Part shown: piece after piece, positions 7,772-16,821 of the stretch
Layout of the letters: each line of letters begins with the position of its first letter
Position numbering within the stretch: position 1 is the first letter of the stretch
Source of the DNA: Acuticoccus kalidii
Lineage (GTDB): Bacteria > Pseudomonadota > Alphaproteobacteria > Rhizobiales > Amorphaceae
Direction: 5' to 3'
DNA: 64,000 nt
NCBI RefSeq assembly: GCF_021556395.1
Contig: NZ_JAKGCS010000019.1
Span: forward strand, 1 to 64,000
The notes under the pieces: model-generated
Database searches by the model: none
What the model was told of the DNA's origin: nothing
What the model saw: only the letters and a program-made list of their open reading frames with translations
Position numbers and translations under genes: made by a program

Positions 7772-9381
7772 CGATCCGCAACGCCGACATCATCGCCCAG
7801 AAGCTTGCCGCGACCGGCGCCTCCCACGCCTTCGGCATTCCGGGCGGCGAGGTGCTCACCCTGATCGACGCGCTGGAGCGGGCGGGCATCCACTTCACGC
7901 TGACGAAGCACGAGAATGTCGCCGGCTTCATGGCCGAGGGCACGTGGCACGCGACCGGCGCGCCGGGCATCCTCGTCGCCACCATCGGGCCGGGCGTCGC
8001 GAACGCCGTCAACGTGATCGCGAACGCCTTCCAGGATCGCGTGCCGCTCATCGTATTGACCGGATGCGTCGACGATGCCGATGCCGACACCTACACCCAT
8101 CAGGTGTTCGACCATGGCGCCCTTCTGTCCTCGATCGTGAAGGGCACGTTCAAGGCGAACGGCAAGAGCCTCAATCAGGTGATGGACAAGGCGCTGACGC
8201 TCGCCACCACGGGCCAGCCGGGGCCGGTCCATATCGACCTGCCGATCGCCGTCGCCGACGCGCCGGCCGAGACCGAGGCGACCGCGCCGATCGTCATCGG
8301 GGCGGGCTTCCGCCCAGTCGAGGGCCCGGAAATGCGCCGCGCCCGCCGCTGGATCGCCGAGGCGGAGCGTCCGCTCGTCATCGCCGGCGTCGATGCCGTC
8401 AACGACGACGCGGGCGAGGCGCTGCAGACCTTCTGCCGCCGTATCGGCGCCTCGCTGATCACCACCTACAAGGCGAAGGGCCTCCTCGACGAGAGCGACC
8501 GGCTCTCGCTCGGCGCGGCCGGCCTCTCGCCCCTCGCCGACAGGCACCTGATGCCGCTGGTGGAGGCGTCCGACTGTATCGTCCTCGCCGGCTATGATCC
8601 GATCGAGATGCGCCTTGGCTGGCGCAATCCCTGGCCGGACGACGCGAAGGTGATCGACGTCACGCCGGTGGTGCGCACCCACGGAATGCACCAGGTGGCG
8701 ATCACCCTGTTCGGGGGCATCGCGGTGGCGCTCAACGATCTCGTCGACGGGGTCCATACGCCGCCGACCTGGGCGGGGGGCGAGCCGCAAAAGGTGCAGG
8801 TGGATCTGCGCCACGCTTTCGCGGCCGAGCCGGAGGGGTGGGGGCCGGCAACCGTCTTCCACACCCTGCGCGACGCGCTCCCCAAGGCGGCGGTGGTGAC
8901 GGCCGACAGCGGCGCGCACCGTATCCTCCTCAGCCAGATCTGGCGCTGCGCGACGCCGCGCACCATGCTGCAATCCTCGGCGCTGTGCACGATGGGCTGC
9001 TCGGTCCCGCTCGCCGCCGGCTACAAGTACGCCAAGCCCGAGACGCCGGTCGTCGCCTTTGTCGGCGATGCGGGGCTCGAGATGGGGCTCGGCGATCTCG
9101 CGACGGTCCGTGATCTCGGCATCGCGCTGCCGATCGTCGTCCTCGTCGATGAAAGTCTCGCCCTCATCGAGTTGAAGCAGCGCGGCCAGCAACTCGCCAA
9201 TCTGGGGGTGGACTTTGCGAAGACCGACTTTCCGGCCGTCGCGACCGCTCTCGGCGGGTACGGCGTCTGGATCGATGATGCCGAGACCTTGCGCACGGCG
9301 ATGGCGGAGGCGCTCGAACGGCCGACCTTCACGCTCCTGTGCGCCCGGATCGGCCGGCGCGCTTATGACGGGAAATTCTGA
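7768..9381 (+). CDS. Thiamine diphosphate-dependent enzyme, acetolactate synthase-like
   Basis: The 537-aa protein has the three ThDP-enzyme domains. The N-terminal pyrimidine domain has the cofactor-activating Glu at about residue 49 (TLTKHENVAGFMAEG), a central domain follows, and the C-terminal pyrophosphate domain has the GDAGLEMGLGDLATV motif. The second part of the metal motif, usually NN, reads VDESLALIELKQ, so the Asn metal ligand appears to be Asp. The GTG start at 7768 overlaps the CoA-transferase stop. The reaction is probably a 2-oxoacid decarboxylation or carboligation on an acyl-CoA or related acid; the substrate is unknown. Confidence 0.82.
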   Translation: MTIRNADIIAQKLAATGASHAFGIPGGEVLTLIDALERAGIHFTLTKHENVAGFMAEGTWHATGAPGILVATIGPGVANAVNVIANAFQDRVPLIVLTGCVDDADADTYTHQVFDHGALLSSIVKGTFKANGKSLNQVMDKALTLATTGQPGPVHIDLPIAVADAPAETEATAPIVIGAGFRPVEGPEMRRARRWIAEAERPLVIAGVDAVNDDAGEALQTFCRRIGASLITTYKAKGLLDESDRLSLGAAGLSPLADRHLMPLVEASDCIVLAGYDPIEMRLGWRNPWPDDAKVIDVTPVVRTHGMHQVAITLFGGIAVALNDLVDGVHTPPTWAGGEPQKVQVDLRHAFAAEPEGWGPATVFHTLRDALPKAAVVTADSGAHRILLSQIWRCATPRTMLQSSALCTMGCSVPLAAGYKYAKPETPVVAFVGDAGLEMGLGDLATVRDLGIALPIVVLVDESLALIELKQRGQQLANLGVDFAKTDFPAVATALGGYGVWIDDAETLRTAMAEALERPTFTLLCARIGRRAYDGKF

Positions 9382-9422
9382 CCCGGACGATACCGCCGCC
9401 GCGGCCCGAGGGCCGGGGCGCG

Positions 9423-10328
9423 TCAGTCGGTTTCGTCGCTCTCGGCCCGTGGACGATCGAGGCGCTGGCTGAAGCCCGGCTCGACGCGCGGGTCGGGCTG
9501 GATCTCGGCATGGAAGGTCGGCACCAGCGCGTCGACCAGCCATCCGGGTCCGAACGGGGCGAGATAGGCCAGAAGCGCAAACGGAAGCGGGAAGACCGCC
9601 GTCCGCCGCCCGGCCTCCACCGCACGCACCATCTTGATCGCCGCCTTGTCGGCGCTGATCTCGAAGGGTTTGGCGCCCTGGTGCCGGGCCGACATCGGGC
9701 TCGTGACGAAGGCGGGGCAGAGGACCGTGACGGAGATCCCGTTCCGTTTCAGCCGCGGCCGGACGCCGTGAGCGTAGGCGATGAGGCCGGCTTTGGTCGC
9801 GCTGTAGACCGCAAGGTCCGGCGTCGGCAACAGGCCCGCGACTGAGGCGACGATGCCGATGCGCCGCATCGGCGCTGGCGCGCGGGACTGGGCGCGCATC
9901 CGCTCCGCCACCGCCCGCACGCTGTTGATCGTGCCGAGAAGATTGGTCCGCACGAGGCGCTCGGTGTCGGCCGCGCTCTCCAATTCGCGCGGCGAGGCGG
10001 GCCCGGCCGACAGCCCCGCATTGGCATAGAGGGCGCTGAGGGTGAAGCGCTCGCTCACGGTGTCGAGCCAATGCTCGAACGCCGGCGTCGTGATGTCGAT
10101 GCGGCTCGATATGGCGCGCCCGCCGCGCGCCTCGACGGCGGCAGCGGCCCGGGCGAGCCCATCCTTGTCGCGGCCGACGAGGCCGATATGGAGGCCCGGC
10201 CGGGCAAGGCGCTCGGCGAGAGCGAGACCGATGCCGCCGGTCGCCCCGGTGATGATCACGAGGGCCGGCTTCGCCGGATCGTCGGCGAGCGTGGTGTCCT
10301 CGGACGCGTCGGCGGGAGGGATGGTCAT
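9423..10328 (-). CDS. Short-chain dehydrogenase/reductase
   Basis: This 301-aa SDR has ITGATGGIGLALAERLA (NAD(P)-binding glycine motif, about residues 26-42), the YANAG motif, a catalytic Ser in IVASVAGL and the YSATK catalytic pair. The substrate cannot be told. It lies 1 bp downstream of smpB and is probably co-transcribed. The C-terminal tail of about 50 residues is hydrophobic and proline-rich (FALLAYLAPFGPGWLV), as in membrane-associated SDRs. Confidence 0.9.
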   Translation of the reverse strand: MTIPPADASEDTTLADDPAKPALVIITGATGGIGLALAERLARPGLHIGLVGRDKDGLARAAAAVEARGGRAISSRIDITTPAFEHWLDTVSERFTLSALYANAGLSAGPASPRELESAADTERLVRTNLLGTINSVRAVAERMRAQSRAPAPMRRIGIVASVAGLLPTPDLAVYSATKAGLIAYAHGVRPRLKRNGISVTVLCPAFVTSPMSARHQGAKPFEISADKAAIKMVRAVEAGRRTAVFPLPFALLAYLAPFGPGWLVDALVPTFHAEIQPDPRVEPGFSQRLDRPRAESDETD

Positions 10329-10329
10329 C

Positions 10330-10809
10330 CTAGCCGCGCTCGCGCAACAGTCTCGCCTTGTCGCGCTGCCAATCGCGCTTCTTCTCGGTCTCGCGCTTGT
10401 CGTGGCTCTTCTTGCCGCGCGCGAGGCCGATCATCACCTTGGCGATGCCGCGGGCGTTGAAATAGAGGCGCAGCGGGACGATCGTCAGCCCGTCCTGCTG
10501 GATCGCGCCGATCAGCTTGTTCATCTCGCGCCGATGCATCAGGAGTTTGCGCGGCCGCTTGGTCTCGTGGTTGAAGCGGCCGGCCTCCTGATATTCCGGG
10601 ATATAGGCGTTGTAGAGATAGAGCTCTCCGCCCGAATCGCCGGCATAGGCCTCGGTGAGGGTCGACCGCCCCTGGCGCAGCGACTTCACCTCCGTTCCGT
10701 GGAGCTGAATGCCGGCCTCGAAGGTGTCGAGGATCTCGTAGTTGAAGCGCGCTTTGCGGTTCTCGGCGACCGTGCGCGCGTTCGGATCTGGGTTTTTCGG
10801 CTTTGCCAT
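10330..10809 (-). CDS. smpB: SsrA-binding protein SmpB
   Basis: The 159-aa product shows the conserved SmpB order: [55 protein letters not shown] and the basic C-terminal tail [15 protein letters not shown]. SmpB delivers tmRNA to stalled ribosomes in trans-translation. No tmRNA gene is visible beside it. It is followed after 1 bp by the SDR gene. Confidence 0.97.
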   Translation of the reverse strand: MAKPKNPDPNARTVAENRKARFNYEILDTFEAGIQLHGTEVKSLRQGRSTLTEAYAGDSGGELYLYNAYIPEYQEAGRFNHETKRPRKLLMHRREMNKLIGAIQQDGLTIVPLRLYFNARGIAKVMIGLARGKKSHDKRETEKKRDWQRDKARLLRERG

Positions 10810-10830
10810 CGTGGCTCTCGCGCGTCTTTC

Positions 10831-11163
10831 TCAGTAGACGCAGATCGCGAAATCGGTGCTGTCGGAGACCCAACAGGCGCGATCGCGGTTGGAACGGTAG
10901 AACGGACCGGGCAGCGGCACCTTGCGGTCGCCATAATCGGCAAACCCGTCGGCGACGCCCTGGTCGAACATCATGATCGTATAAGTCGGCTTCATCGGCG
11001 CCGACACATCGAAGCTGCCATCGCCGCCGAACTGCTCGAACGTACAGGGATAGCTGCCATTGTCCGTGGTCAGGCAGCGCGCCTGCTTCGCGTCGGCGGA
11101 GGCGAGGGAAAGGGCGGCCGAGGCGCAAACCGTGGCCGCTGCGATCAAAATTCGGTGGACCAT
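10831..11163 (-). CDS. Small exported protein of unknown function
   Basis: The 110-aa product starts with a signal peptide (MVHRILIAAATVCASAALSL, likely cut after ADAK or ASADA). The mature part has four cysteines, in KQARCLTTDNGSYPC, DRACW and FAICVY, which could make two disulfides in the periplasm. The family was not recognised. It lies 21 bp upstream of smpB on the same strand. Confidence 0.7.
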   Translation of the reverse strand: MVHRILIAAATVCASAALSLASADAKQARCLTTDNGSYPCTFEQFGGDGSFDVSAPMKPTYTIMMFDQGVADGFADYGDRKVPLPGPFYRSNRDRACWVSDSTDFAICVY

Positions 11164-11255
11164 CGGGCCGCTCCTTTGGCTTGGCCGAATAGAATAGGGA
11201 TGCGGCGCCGCTTTCGCCAGCGCCGCGGCCAAGTTCGTGCGGCTCGGACGGGCGT

Positions 11256-11459
11256 TCAGGACGGGCGCTGCATCCAGGCGATCAGCGCGCCGATCGGGAT
11301 CACCCACAAAAGACCGGCGATCGCATAATAAGCGAGTTGCACGACCCCGCTCGTCCCCGGCAGGAGCTTCGTCGCGAGCAGCATCGCCATCAGGCAGTAG
11401 ACGAGCAGGAACACCACCGTGATTCCCGTTCCGATCAGCTTCTTGACGCGGACGTGCAT
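11256..11459 (-). CDS. DUF2842 family small membrane protein
   Basis: The 67-aa protein has two hydrophobic segments (TGITVVFLLVYCLMAMLLA and LAYYAIAGLLWVIPIGALI) and ends with AWMQRPS, the typical ending of DUF2842 proteins, which are largely restricted to Alphaproteobacteria. Function is unknown. It is divergent from the heme A synthase gene, with about 200 bp between the two starts. Confidence 0.8.
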   Translation of the reverse strand: MHVRVKKLIGTGITVVFLLVYCLMAMLLATKLLPGTSGVVQLAYYAIAGLLWVIPIGALIAWMQRPS

Positions 11460-11663
11460 CGCTCCCCCTCGTGAATCCGGCGCGCACGTTGCCACCGCGA
11501 CACCGTGCCGTCCGTCTGCGACAGGCCTCGCTTTGGCAACGGACGATCCATCCTTTAGAGCATGACGAGGGCCGTCGTATACCGGCGGCCTGACGCATCG
11601 CATCAGGCGGTGTGTCTGAGGATGCCGCGAGCCCTCCATCGGGCGCGGACCGAAGGACCGAAC

Positions 11664-12707
11664 ATGCAGAACAACGCTCCACTCGTCTGGTGGCTGCGCA
11701 TCGTCGCGCTTTTCGTACTCGCAACGCTGGTCCTCGGCGGGGCGACACGGATCACCGATTCCGGCCTGTCCATCACCGAATGGGCGCCGATCATCGGCGT
11801 CATTCCGCCGATGACGGATGCGGCCTGGGAACGGGCACTCGAAATGTACCGCCAGATCCCGGAATACCAGCTCATCAATCGGGGCATGTCGATGGGTGAG
11901 TTCCAGTTCATCTACTGGTGGGAGTGGTCGCACCGGCTCGTCGCGCGTGCGATCGGGATCGTGTTCGCCGTGCCGCTCGCCTTCTTCTGGGCGCGCGGCC
12001 AGCTTCCGGTCTGGTTGAAGCCCTGGGCGATCCTCCTCCTCGCGCTCGGCGGCCTCCAGGGCGCCGTCGGCTGGTGGATGGTGACGTCGGGCCTCGTCGA
12101 CCGGGTCGATGTCAGCCAGTACCGGCTCGCCACCCATCTGACGCTCGCCTGCATCATCCTGATGATCACGGTCTGGCTCTCGGTGCGCCTGTCGGGCCGC
12201 GCAGGCCGGGTCGAGGCGCCGGGATCGGTGCGCGTCGGGGCGATCGCGATCGCGTACGCGGTGCTGGCGCAGATCTTCCTCGGCGCGCTGGTCGCCGGTC
12301 TCGATGCCGGCCACGCCTCCGACACGTGGCCCTTGATGCAGGGGCGGATCATTCCCGAAGGCATGTGGGTGCTCGAGCCGACATGGATCAACGTCTTCGA
12401 GAACCACCTCACGGTGCAGTTCGATCACCGCGTCTTCGCCTATCTCCTCACGATCCTCGTCGTGTGGCATGTCGTGGGCGCGGTGCGGGCGGAGGCCGGC
12501 AAGGGGCTCGCGCTCGCCATTTTCGGGCTGCTCGTCCTGCAGCTCGCGGTCGGAATCGGCGTCATTGTGATGCGCGTGCCGCCCTATCTCGCCGCCTTCC
12601 ATCAGCTCGTCGCGGCGGTGCTCTTGTGGGTCGCGGTGGTCCACGCCACGCATTTCGCCTCGGCGCGCGAGAAGGCGGCGGCGAGGCTGGTGCGCGCGGC
12701 CGCCTGA
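11664..12707 (+). CDS. ctaA: Heme A synthase (CtaA/COX15)
   Basis: The 347-aa, roughly eight-helix membrane protein converts heme O to heme A for cytochrome oxidase. It has the family landmarks LGGATRITDSGLSITEWAPI, the heme-ligand histidines in WWEWSHRLVAR, RLATHLTLA, VQFDHRVFAY and AFHQLVAA, and ALGGLQGAVGWWMV. The ATG at 11664, preceded by GAAGGA, is preferred to ATG 11562, because the upstream 34 codons are not membrane-protein-like. A nearby SCO-type copper protein (17671-18339) serves the same oxidase. Confidence 0.95.
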   Translation: MQNNAPLVWWLRIVALFVLATLVLGGATRITDSGLSITEWAPIIGVIPPMTDAAWERALEMYRQIPEYQLINRGMSMGEFQFIYWWEWSHRLVARAIGIVFAVPLAFFWARGQLPVWLKPWAILLLALGGLQGAVGWWMVTSGLVDRVDVSQYRLATHLTLACIILMITVWLSVRLSGRAGRVEAPGSVRVGAIAIAYAVLAQIFLGALVAGLDAGHASDTWPLMQGRIIPEGMWVLEPTWINVFENHLTVQFDHRVFAYLLTILVVWHVVGAVRAEAGKGLALAIFGLLVLQLAVGIGVIVMRVPPYLAAFHQLVAAVLLWVAVVHATHFASAREKAAARLVRAAA

Positions 12708-12722
12708 GGCGAAGCGAGAAGA

Positions 12723-12753
12723 GAGCCTGACGCCCGCAAATGGCGCCAGGCTC
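12723..12753. terminator. Hairpin between the convergent ctaA and metY genes
   Basis: GAGCCTGACGCC and GGCGCCAGGCTC form a 12-bp stem with one mismatch and a 7-base loop. There is no clear T run on either side, so this is only a likely bidirectional terminator, supported by its position between convergent genes. Confidence 0.5.
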
Positions 12754-12760
12754 CGCCGTG

Positions 12761-14041
12761 TCAGGCGGAAAGCGCCTGTTCGAGGTCGGCGATGATGTCC
12801 TCGACATTTTCGATGCCGACCGACAGGCGCACCACGTCGGGACCGGCGCCGGCGGCGGTCTTCTGCGCGTCGGTGAGCTGGCGGTGCGTCGTCGAGGCGG
12901 GGTGGATCACGAGGCTGCGCGTGTCGCCGATATTGGCGAGGTGCGAGAACAGCTTGAGGTTCGACACCAGCGAGACGCCCGCGTCATACCCGCCGGCGAG
13001 GCCGAAGGTGAACACCGCGCCTGCACCCTTCGGGCAATATTGCTGCGCGAGGCCGTGATAGCGGTCGCCCGCGAGGCCGGGATAGCTCACCCACGAGACT
13101 TTGTCGTGCGCGGAAAGATATTCGGCGACCTTCTGCGCATTCTCGCAATGGCGCTGCATCCGCAGCGACAGCGTCTCGATGCCGGTGAGGACGAGGAAGG
13201 CGTTCATCGGCGAGAGCGCGGGGCCGAGATCGCGCAGGCCGAGCACCCGGCAGGCGATCGCGAAGGCGAAGTTGCCGAAGGTCTCGGCGAGGATCATCCC
13301 CTGATATTCCTCGCGCGGCTCCGACAGCATCGGATAGCGCTTGTCCCCGGCGAAGGGGAACGTGCCGCCATCGACGATCACGCCGGCGATCGAATTGCCG
13401 TGGCCACCGAGGAACTTGGTCGCCGAATGGACGACGATATCGGCGCCGTGCTCGAACGGGCGGATGAGGTAGGGCGTCGCCATCGTGTTGTCGACGATGA
13501 GGGGGATGTTGGCGTCCTTCGCGACCTTGGCGATCGCCGCGATATCGGTGATCACGCCGCCCGGATTGGCGATCGATTCGATGAAGATCGCCTTGGTCTT
13601 GTCGGTGATCGCGGCGGCGAAGGAGGCCGGATCGTCGGCGTCGGCCCATTTCACGTTCCAGCCGAAATTCTTGAAGCTGTGCGTGAACTGGTTGATCGAG
13701 CCGCCATAGAGCTTGTTCGCGGCGACGAGCTCGTCGCCGGGGGCCATCAGGGCGTGGAGGGTGACGAGCTGGGCGGCGTGGCCGGAGGCGACGGCGAGCG
13801 CCGCGGTGCCGCCCTCGAGCGCTGCGACGCGCTCTTCGAGGACCGCGCAGGTCGGATTGCCGATGCGGGTATAGATGTTGCCGAAGGCCTGGAGGCCGAA
13901 GAGCGAGGCGGCGTGGTCGACGCTCTCGAAGACATAGGACGTCGTCTGGTAGATCGGCGTGGCGCGCGCGCCGGTCGTCGGGTCGGGTTGGGCGCCGGCA
14001 TGGATCGCGAGCGTGTCGAATCCGATATCGTTTTCGGCCAT
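12761..14041 (-). CDS. metY: O-acetylhomoserine sulfhydrylase / aminocarboxypropyltransferase
   Basis: The 426-aa protein is a PLP-dependent Cys/Met metabolism enzyme. It begins [32 protein letters not shown] (shown in part) and has the PLP lysine in [14 protein letters not shown], with [12 protein letters not shown] before it. The length and the GHG after the lysine fit MetY rather than cystathionine lyases. It makes homocysteine from O-acetylhomoserine and sulfide. AGGAGG lies just upstream of the ATG at 14041. Confidence 0.93.
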   Translation of the reverse strand: MAENDIGFDTLAIHAGAQPDPTTGARATPIYQTTSYVFESVDHAASLFGLQAFGNIYTRIGNPTCAVLEERVAALEGGTAALAVASGHAAQLVTLHALMAPGDELVAANKLYGGSINQFTHSFKNFGWNVKWADADDPASFAAAITDKTKAIFIESIANPGGVITDIAAIAKVAKDANIPLIVDNTMATPYLIRPFEHGADIVVHSATKFLGGHGNSIAGVIVDGGTFPFAGDKRYPMLSEPREEYQGMILAETFGNFAFAIACRVLGLRDLGPALSPMNAFLVLTGIETLSLRMQRHCENAQKVAEYLSAHDKVSWVSYPGLAGDRYHGLAQQYCPKGAGAVFTFGLAGGYDAGVSLVSNLKLFSHLANIGDTRSLVIHPASTTHRQLTDAQKTAAGAGPDVVRLSVGIENVEDIIADLEQALSA

Positions 14042-14151
14042 TTTTGCTTCCTCCTGAGATGAAGCCGCTTGTTGCCGATTGCCCCACGGGCGTCAAACGA
14101 CTTTCCGAGAGGCGGATGCGGACGGCCGTTCCGGCGCCGGATGGGCGCGCT

Positions 14152-14538
14152 TTAGGCGCGCGGGGCCTCGGGAGGATGCATCCTGTCGCCGGCCTTCGCC
14201 CGTGCCGATTGCAGCGCGGCGTTGGCGGCGCGAAGGGCGCTTTTCGCCTCGATCTTGCGGGCGAGCGGGCGGGTGCGCTTCAGCATCGTCGCGACCTTGC
14301 GGCCCGTCTTCGTTTCGACGAACACGAGGCCTCGATCGACGGCGCCGGAGCGCGAGCGCACATTCTTGAGGATCTGCCGAGCCGTCGAGGAGACCGAGAC
14401 CGCAAGCACGATCCCGATCGCGATCAGGGGAACGCCGGTCGGCAGCGGCGTCCACACGGTCAACAGGCCCGCTGTCAGACAGAGGACCGATAAGGAGATA
14501 AAGGCGACCTTACGCGCCTGAACCGTCAAGACTTTCAT
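14152..14538 (-). CDS. Small membrane protein of unknown function (PGPGW-like)
   Basis: The 128-aa product has two closely spaced hydrophobic segments separated by a short proline turn (VWTPLPTGVPLIAIGIVLAV), a pattern like putative PGPGW transmembrane proteins. A basic C-terminal half rich in Arg, Lys and Ala (RKVATMLKRTRPLARKIEAK) is probably cytoplasmic. No catalytic motif is seen. It lies between metY and the methyltransferase operon, about 110 bp upstream of metY and on the same strand. Confidence 0.65.
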   Translation of the reverse strand: MKVLTVQARKVAFISLSVLCLTAGLLTVWTPLPTGVPLIAIGIVLAVSVSSTARQILKNVRSRSGAVDRGLVFVETKTGRKVATMLKRTRPLARKIEAKSALRAANAALQSARAKAGDRMHPPEAPRA

Positions 14539-14614
14539 GGGTGCTGTACCCGTTGCCTCGGCGACGTGTCGATGTCCGTATCATATACACCATTCGTGTG
14601 ACGGACACACGACA

Positions 14615-15685
14615 TTAGCCTCCTTGAGGCTTGCGGAAGACGAACACCTTCGAAACGAACGCCGGCCACATGGATTCGAGCGAGAGGCCGGCATCGGTGA
14701 ACAATCCCGCGATGTCCGTCGTCAGATACGAGCGATAATATGGCTCGTGGAAGAGCTGCGGGAAGAGCTCCAAGAGCCCGTCGAGTTCGGGCGTGTCGCC
14801 GGTCTGCAGGCTATCCACGATGACGACCCGCCCGCCCGGAGCCACCGCACGGGCGATTTCGGCGGCGACGAGGGGGCGCACCTTCGGCGGCAACTCGTGA
14901 AACAGATAGATGTTGGTGACGAGATCGAACGCGCCGTCGGCGAAGGGGAGGTTCTCCGCGGCGGCGACGATCGCACCCGAGCCGTGGCGCGAGCCGATTG
15001 CCCCGCGCGCCATCGCGACATAGGGCTCCGACAGATCGGAGGCGATGATATTGAGGCGCGGAAAGGCGCGCCGCACGTCGCGCAGAAATGCGCCGGAGCC
15101 GGAGGCGACGTCGAGATGGCGCATGTGCCGCTGGTCCCGTGCCCGGACGAGGTCGGCGATCGGCACGAGGGCCTGGCGGCGCATCGCGGCGGCGGCGCCC
15201 AGGAAGAGGGTTTCGACCTGGGTCTCGTAAAGGGCGGCCGATTCCTCGCTCATCCAGCCGTCGGTCTGGAAGTGGAAGTTCTGCATGTAATAGCGTGGCC
15301 GGCCGCTGGCCTCGCGCTCGATTTCCTGATGGCTCCGCGTTGCGCGGCGGCGGATGATGTTCGGCAGGTCCGCGAGATAGAGCCGGCGCCGCTTGACGAG
15401 GCCGGCAAGGCCGCCGGGTTCGTCGCGCGGATAGGGGTAGAGGCCGTTCTCGATGTTCTCGAGATCGCGCAGGAGAAGATCGCGGACATAAGAGAGGAGG
15501 ACGGCCCGGTCCGGCACGCCCGCCTCCGCTTCGATGACGGGCTTCGGAACGGGGGGAAGATCCTGCCCGACGCGGGCGGCAAGGCGTGTTCCCGAATAGC
15601 TTTGCGAGGCGTACCAGCCGACGCGCGCCGCCTGGATGAGTCCGAACCGTGCCCGCAGGGCGACCCGCTCGACTGGCCGCATCAT
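14615..15685 (-). CDS. Class I SAM-dependent methyltransferase
   Basis: The 356-aa protein has an N-terminal extension of about 150 residues, then a Rossmann methyltransferase: MRHLDVASGSGAFLRDV (motif I), NIIASDLSEPYV (motif II), VAAAENLPFADGAFDLVTNI (motif IV region) and APGGRVVIVDS (post-motif). The substrate is unknown; the C-terminal half is UbiE-like. The start MM at 15685 overlaps the stop of the RNA methyltransferase (ATGA), making it the last gene of a coupled operon from the SCO gene. Confidence 0.82.
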   Translation of the reverse strand: MMRPVERVALRARFGLIQAARVGWYASQSYSGTRLAARVGQDLPPVPKPVIEAEAGVPDRAVLLSYVRDLLLRDLENIENGLYPYPRDEPGGLAGLVKRRRLYLADLPNIIRRRATRSHQEIEREASGRPRYYMQNFHFQTDGWMSEESAALYETQVETLFLGAAAAMRRQALVPIADLVRARDQRHMRHLDVASGSGAFLRDVRRAFPRLNIIASDLSEPYVAMARGAIGSRHGSGAIVAAAENLPFADGAFDLVTNIYLFHELPPKVRPLVAAEIARAVAPGGRVVIVDSLQTGDTPELDGLLELFPQLFHEPYYRSYLTTDIAGLFTDAGLSLESMWPAFVSKVFVFRKPQGG

Positions 15686-16821
15686 TCTCTCCTCAGAACC
15701 GCCACAGCCTCGATATGGGCCGTGCCGACGAATTGGTCGACGGGCGTCACGGCCTCGATCGCATAGCCGCTCTCGGCGAGAATCGCACAATCGCGGGCGA
15801 AGGTTCCAGGGTCGCACGAAACCGCGACGATCCGCTTGACCGTGGATGCGGCGAGCGAACGGGCGAACGCCTCCGCTCCCGCCCGCGGTGGATCGAAGAC
15901 GACGGTGTCGAACCGGGCGAGCTCCGGGAGCGACAGCGGGTCTTGCATCAGATTGCGGCGCACGACCGTCGCCCCGCGCCGGCCGCTCGCGTGGGCAAGG
16001 CCGGTCTCGAGCGCGGCGAGGGCGGGCCCGTCGACATCGGCAGCCGTCACCTTCGCAAAGCGGGTGAGGGGCGCGGTGAAGGTGCCGAGGCCGCAAAAGC
16101 CGTCGAACAGCGTTTCCGCGCCGGATGCGCCCTCACTGACGAGGGCGATGAGGTGGGCTTCGCCCTCGAGGCTCGCCTGGAGGAAGGCGGCCGGCGGAAA
16201 CGGGATCGCGACCCCGTCGAAGCGCACGATCGGTGTCTCGCGGGCGAAGGCGAGATCGCCGTCCACGGTCAGGCGGACGATGCGCGGGTCGTCCGTCGCG
16301 AGTGGGGGCGGGGGGGCGCGCTTGTCCCGCCGCTTGCCGCGCTTCGGCTTCTTCGCGGCGCTCTTCTCGGTCGTGATCGCGACGTCGACGCCGTTTTCGC
16401 ACAGCGTCGCGGTGACGCGCGCGCGGCCGCTCGTGGCGGCGGCGCCCGTCGCGAGGGCGCGGATCGCCGGAAGGGCCGCGCCGAGATCCGGTGCGAGCGC
16501 CGGGCAGGCCGCGACGTCGACGACCTCGTGCGAGCGGGCCGCCTGGTAGCCGACGGTGACGCCGCCCGCTCCCGCGACCGCGGTGAAGGTCGCGCGGCGG
16601 CGGCTCGCGAGCGGGGCGCCGCGCATCGGGGCGAGCGGCGGGGCAAGGCCGCGCGCGGCGAGCGCATCGCCGAGGCGCCCGGTCTTGAACACGCTATAGG
16701 CCGCCTCGTCCATATGAAGGGTCGAGCATCCGCCGCAGCGGCCGAAAAGGGGGCAGGCCGCGCGGCCCCTGTCGCGCTCGGCGGGCGCGAGCTCGGCGGT
16801 CTTTGCGAGCGCCACCGTCAT
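15682..16821 (-). CDS. TrmA/RumA-family RNA uracil-C5 methyltransferase with 4Fe-4S cluster
   Basis: The 379-aa protein starts with the cluster motif ACPLFGRCGGCSTL, has the SAM-binding LFDGFCGLGTFTAPL, the DPPRAGAEA motif and the catalytic cysteine in IVAVSCDPGTFARDC. This matches RlmC/RlmD (RumA)-type enzymes that methylate uracil C5 in 23S rRNA. A Lys/Arg-rich insert (KKPKRGKRRDKR) sits in the middle. The N-terminal TRAM domain of many relatives seems absent. It overlaps TlyA upstream and the methyltransferase downstream by 4 bp each. Confidence 0.88.
   Translation of the reverse strand: MTVALAKTAELAPAERDRGRAACPLFGRCGGCSTLHMDEAAYSVFKTGRLGDALAARGLAPPLAPMRGAPLASRRRATFTAVAGAGGVTVGYQAARSHEVVDVAACPALAPDLGAALPAIRALATGAAATSGRARVTATLCENGVDVAITTEKSAAKKPKRGKRRDKRAPPPPLATDDPRIVRLTVDGDLAFARETPIVRFDGVAIPFPPAAFLQASLEGEAHLIALVSEGASGAETLFDGFCGLGTFTAPLTRFAKVTAADVDGPALAALETGLAHASGRRGATVVRRNLMQDPLSLPELARFDTVVFDPPRAGAEAFARSLAASTVKRIVAVSCDPGTFARDCAILAESGYAIEAVTPVDQFVGTAHIEAVAVLRRE

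Noticed and set aside
6464..9381. Oxalate degradation operon (frc-oxc)
   Set aside because: Gene order suggests it, but the ThDP enzyme lacks clear oxalyl-CoA decarboxylase hallmarks, so it was not named oxc.
7627..10071. 814-codon minus-strand open frame
   Set aside because: It lies opposite the clear ThDP enzyme and SDR genes and has no recognisable domain.
14042..14151. Possible SAM-II-like riboswitch before metY
   Set aside because: A CAACAAGCGGC stretch is slightly like the SAM-II core, but the conserved GATTTG and GCTAAA parts and the pseudoknot pairing are missing.
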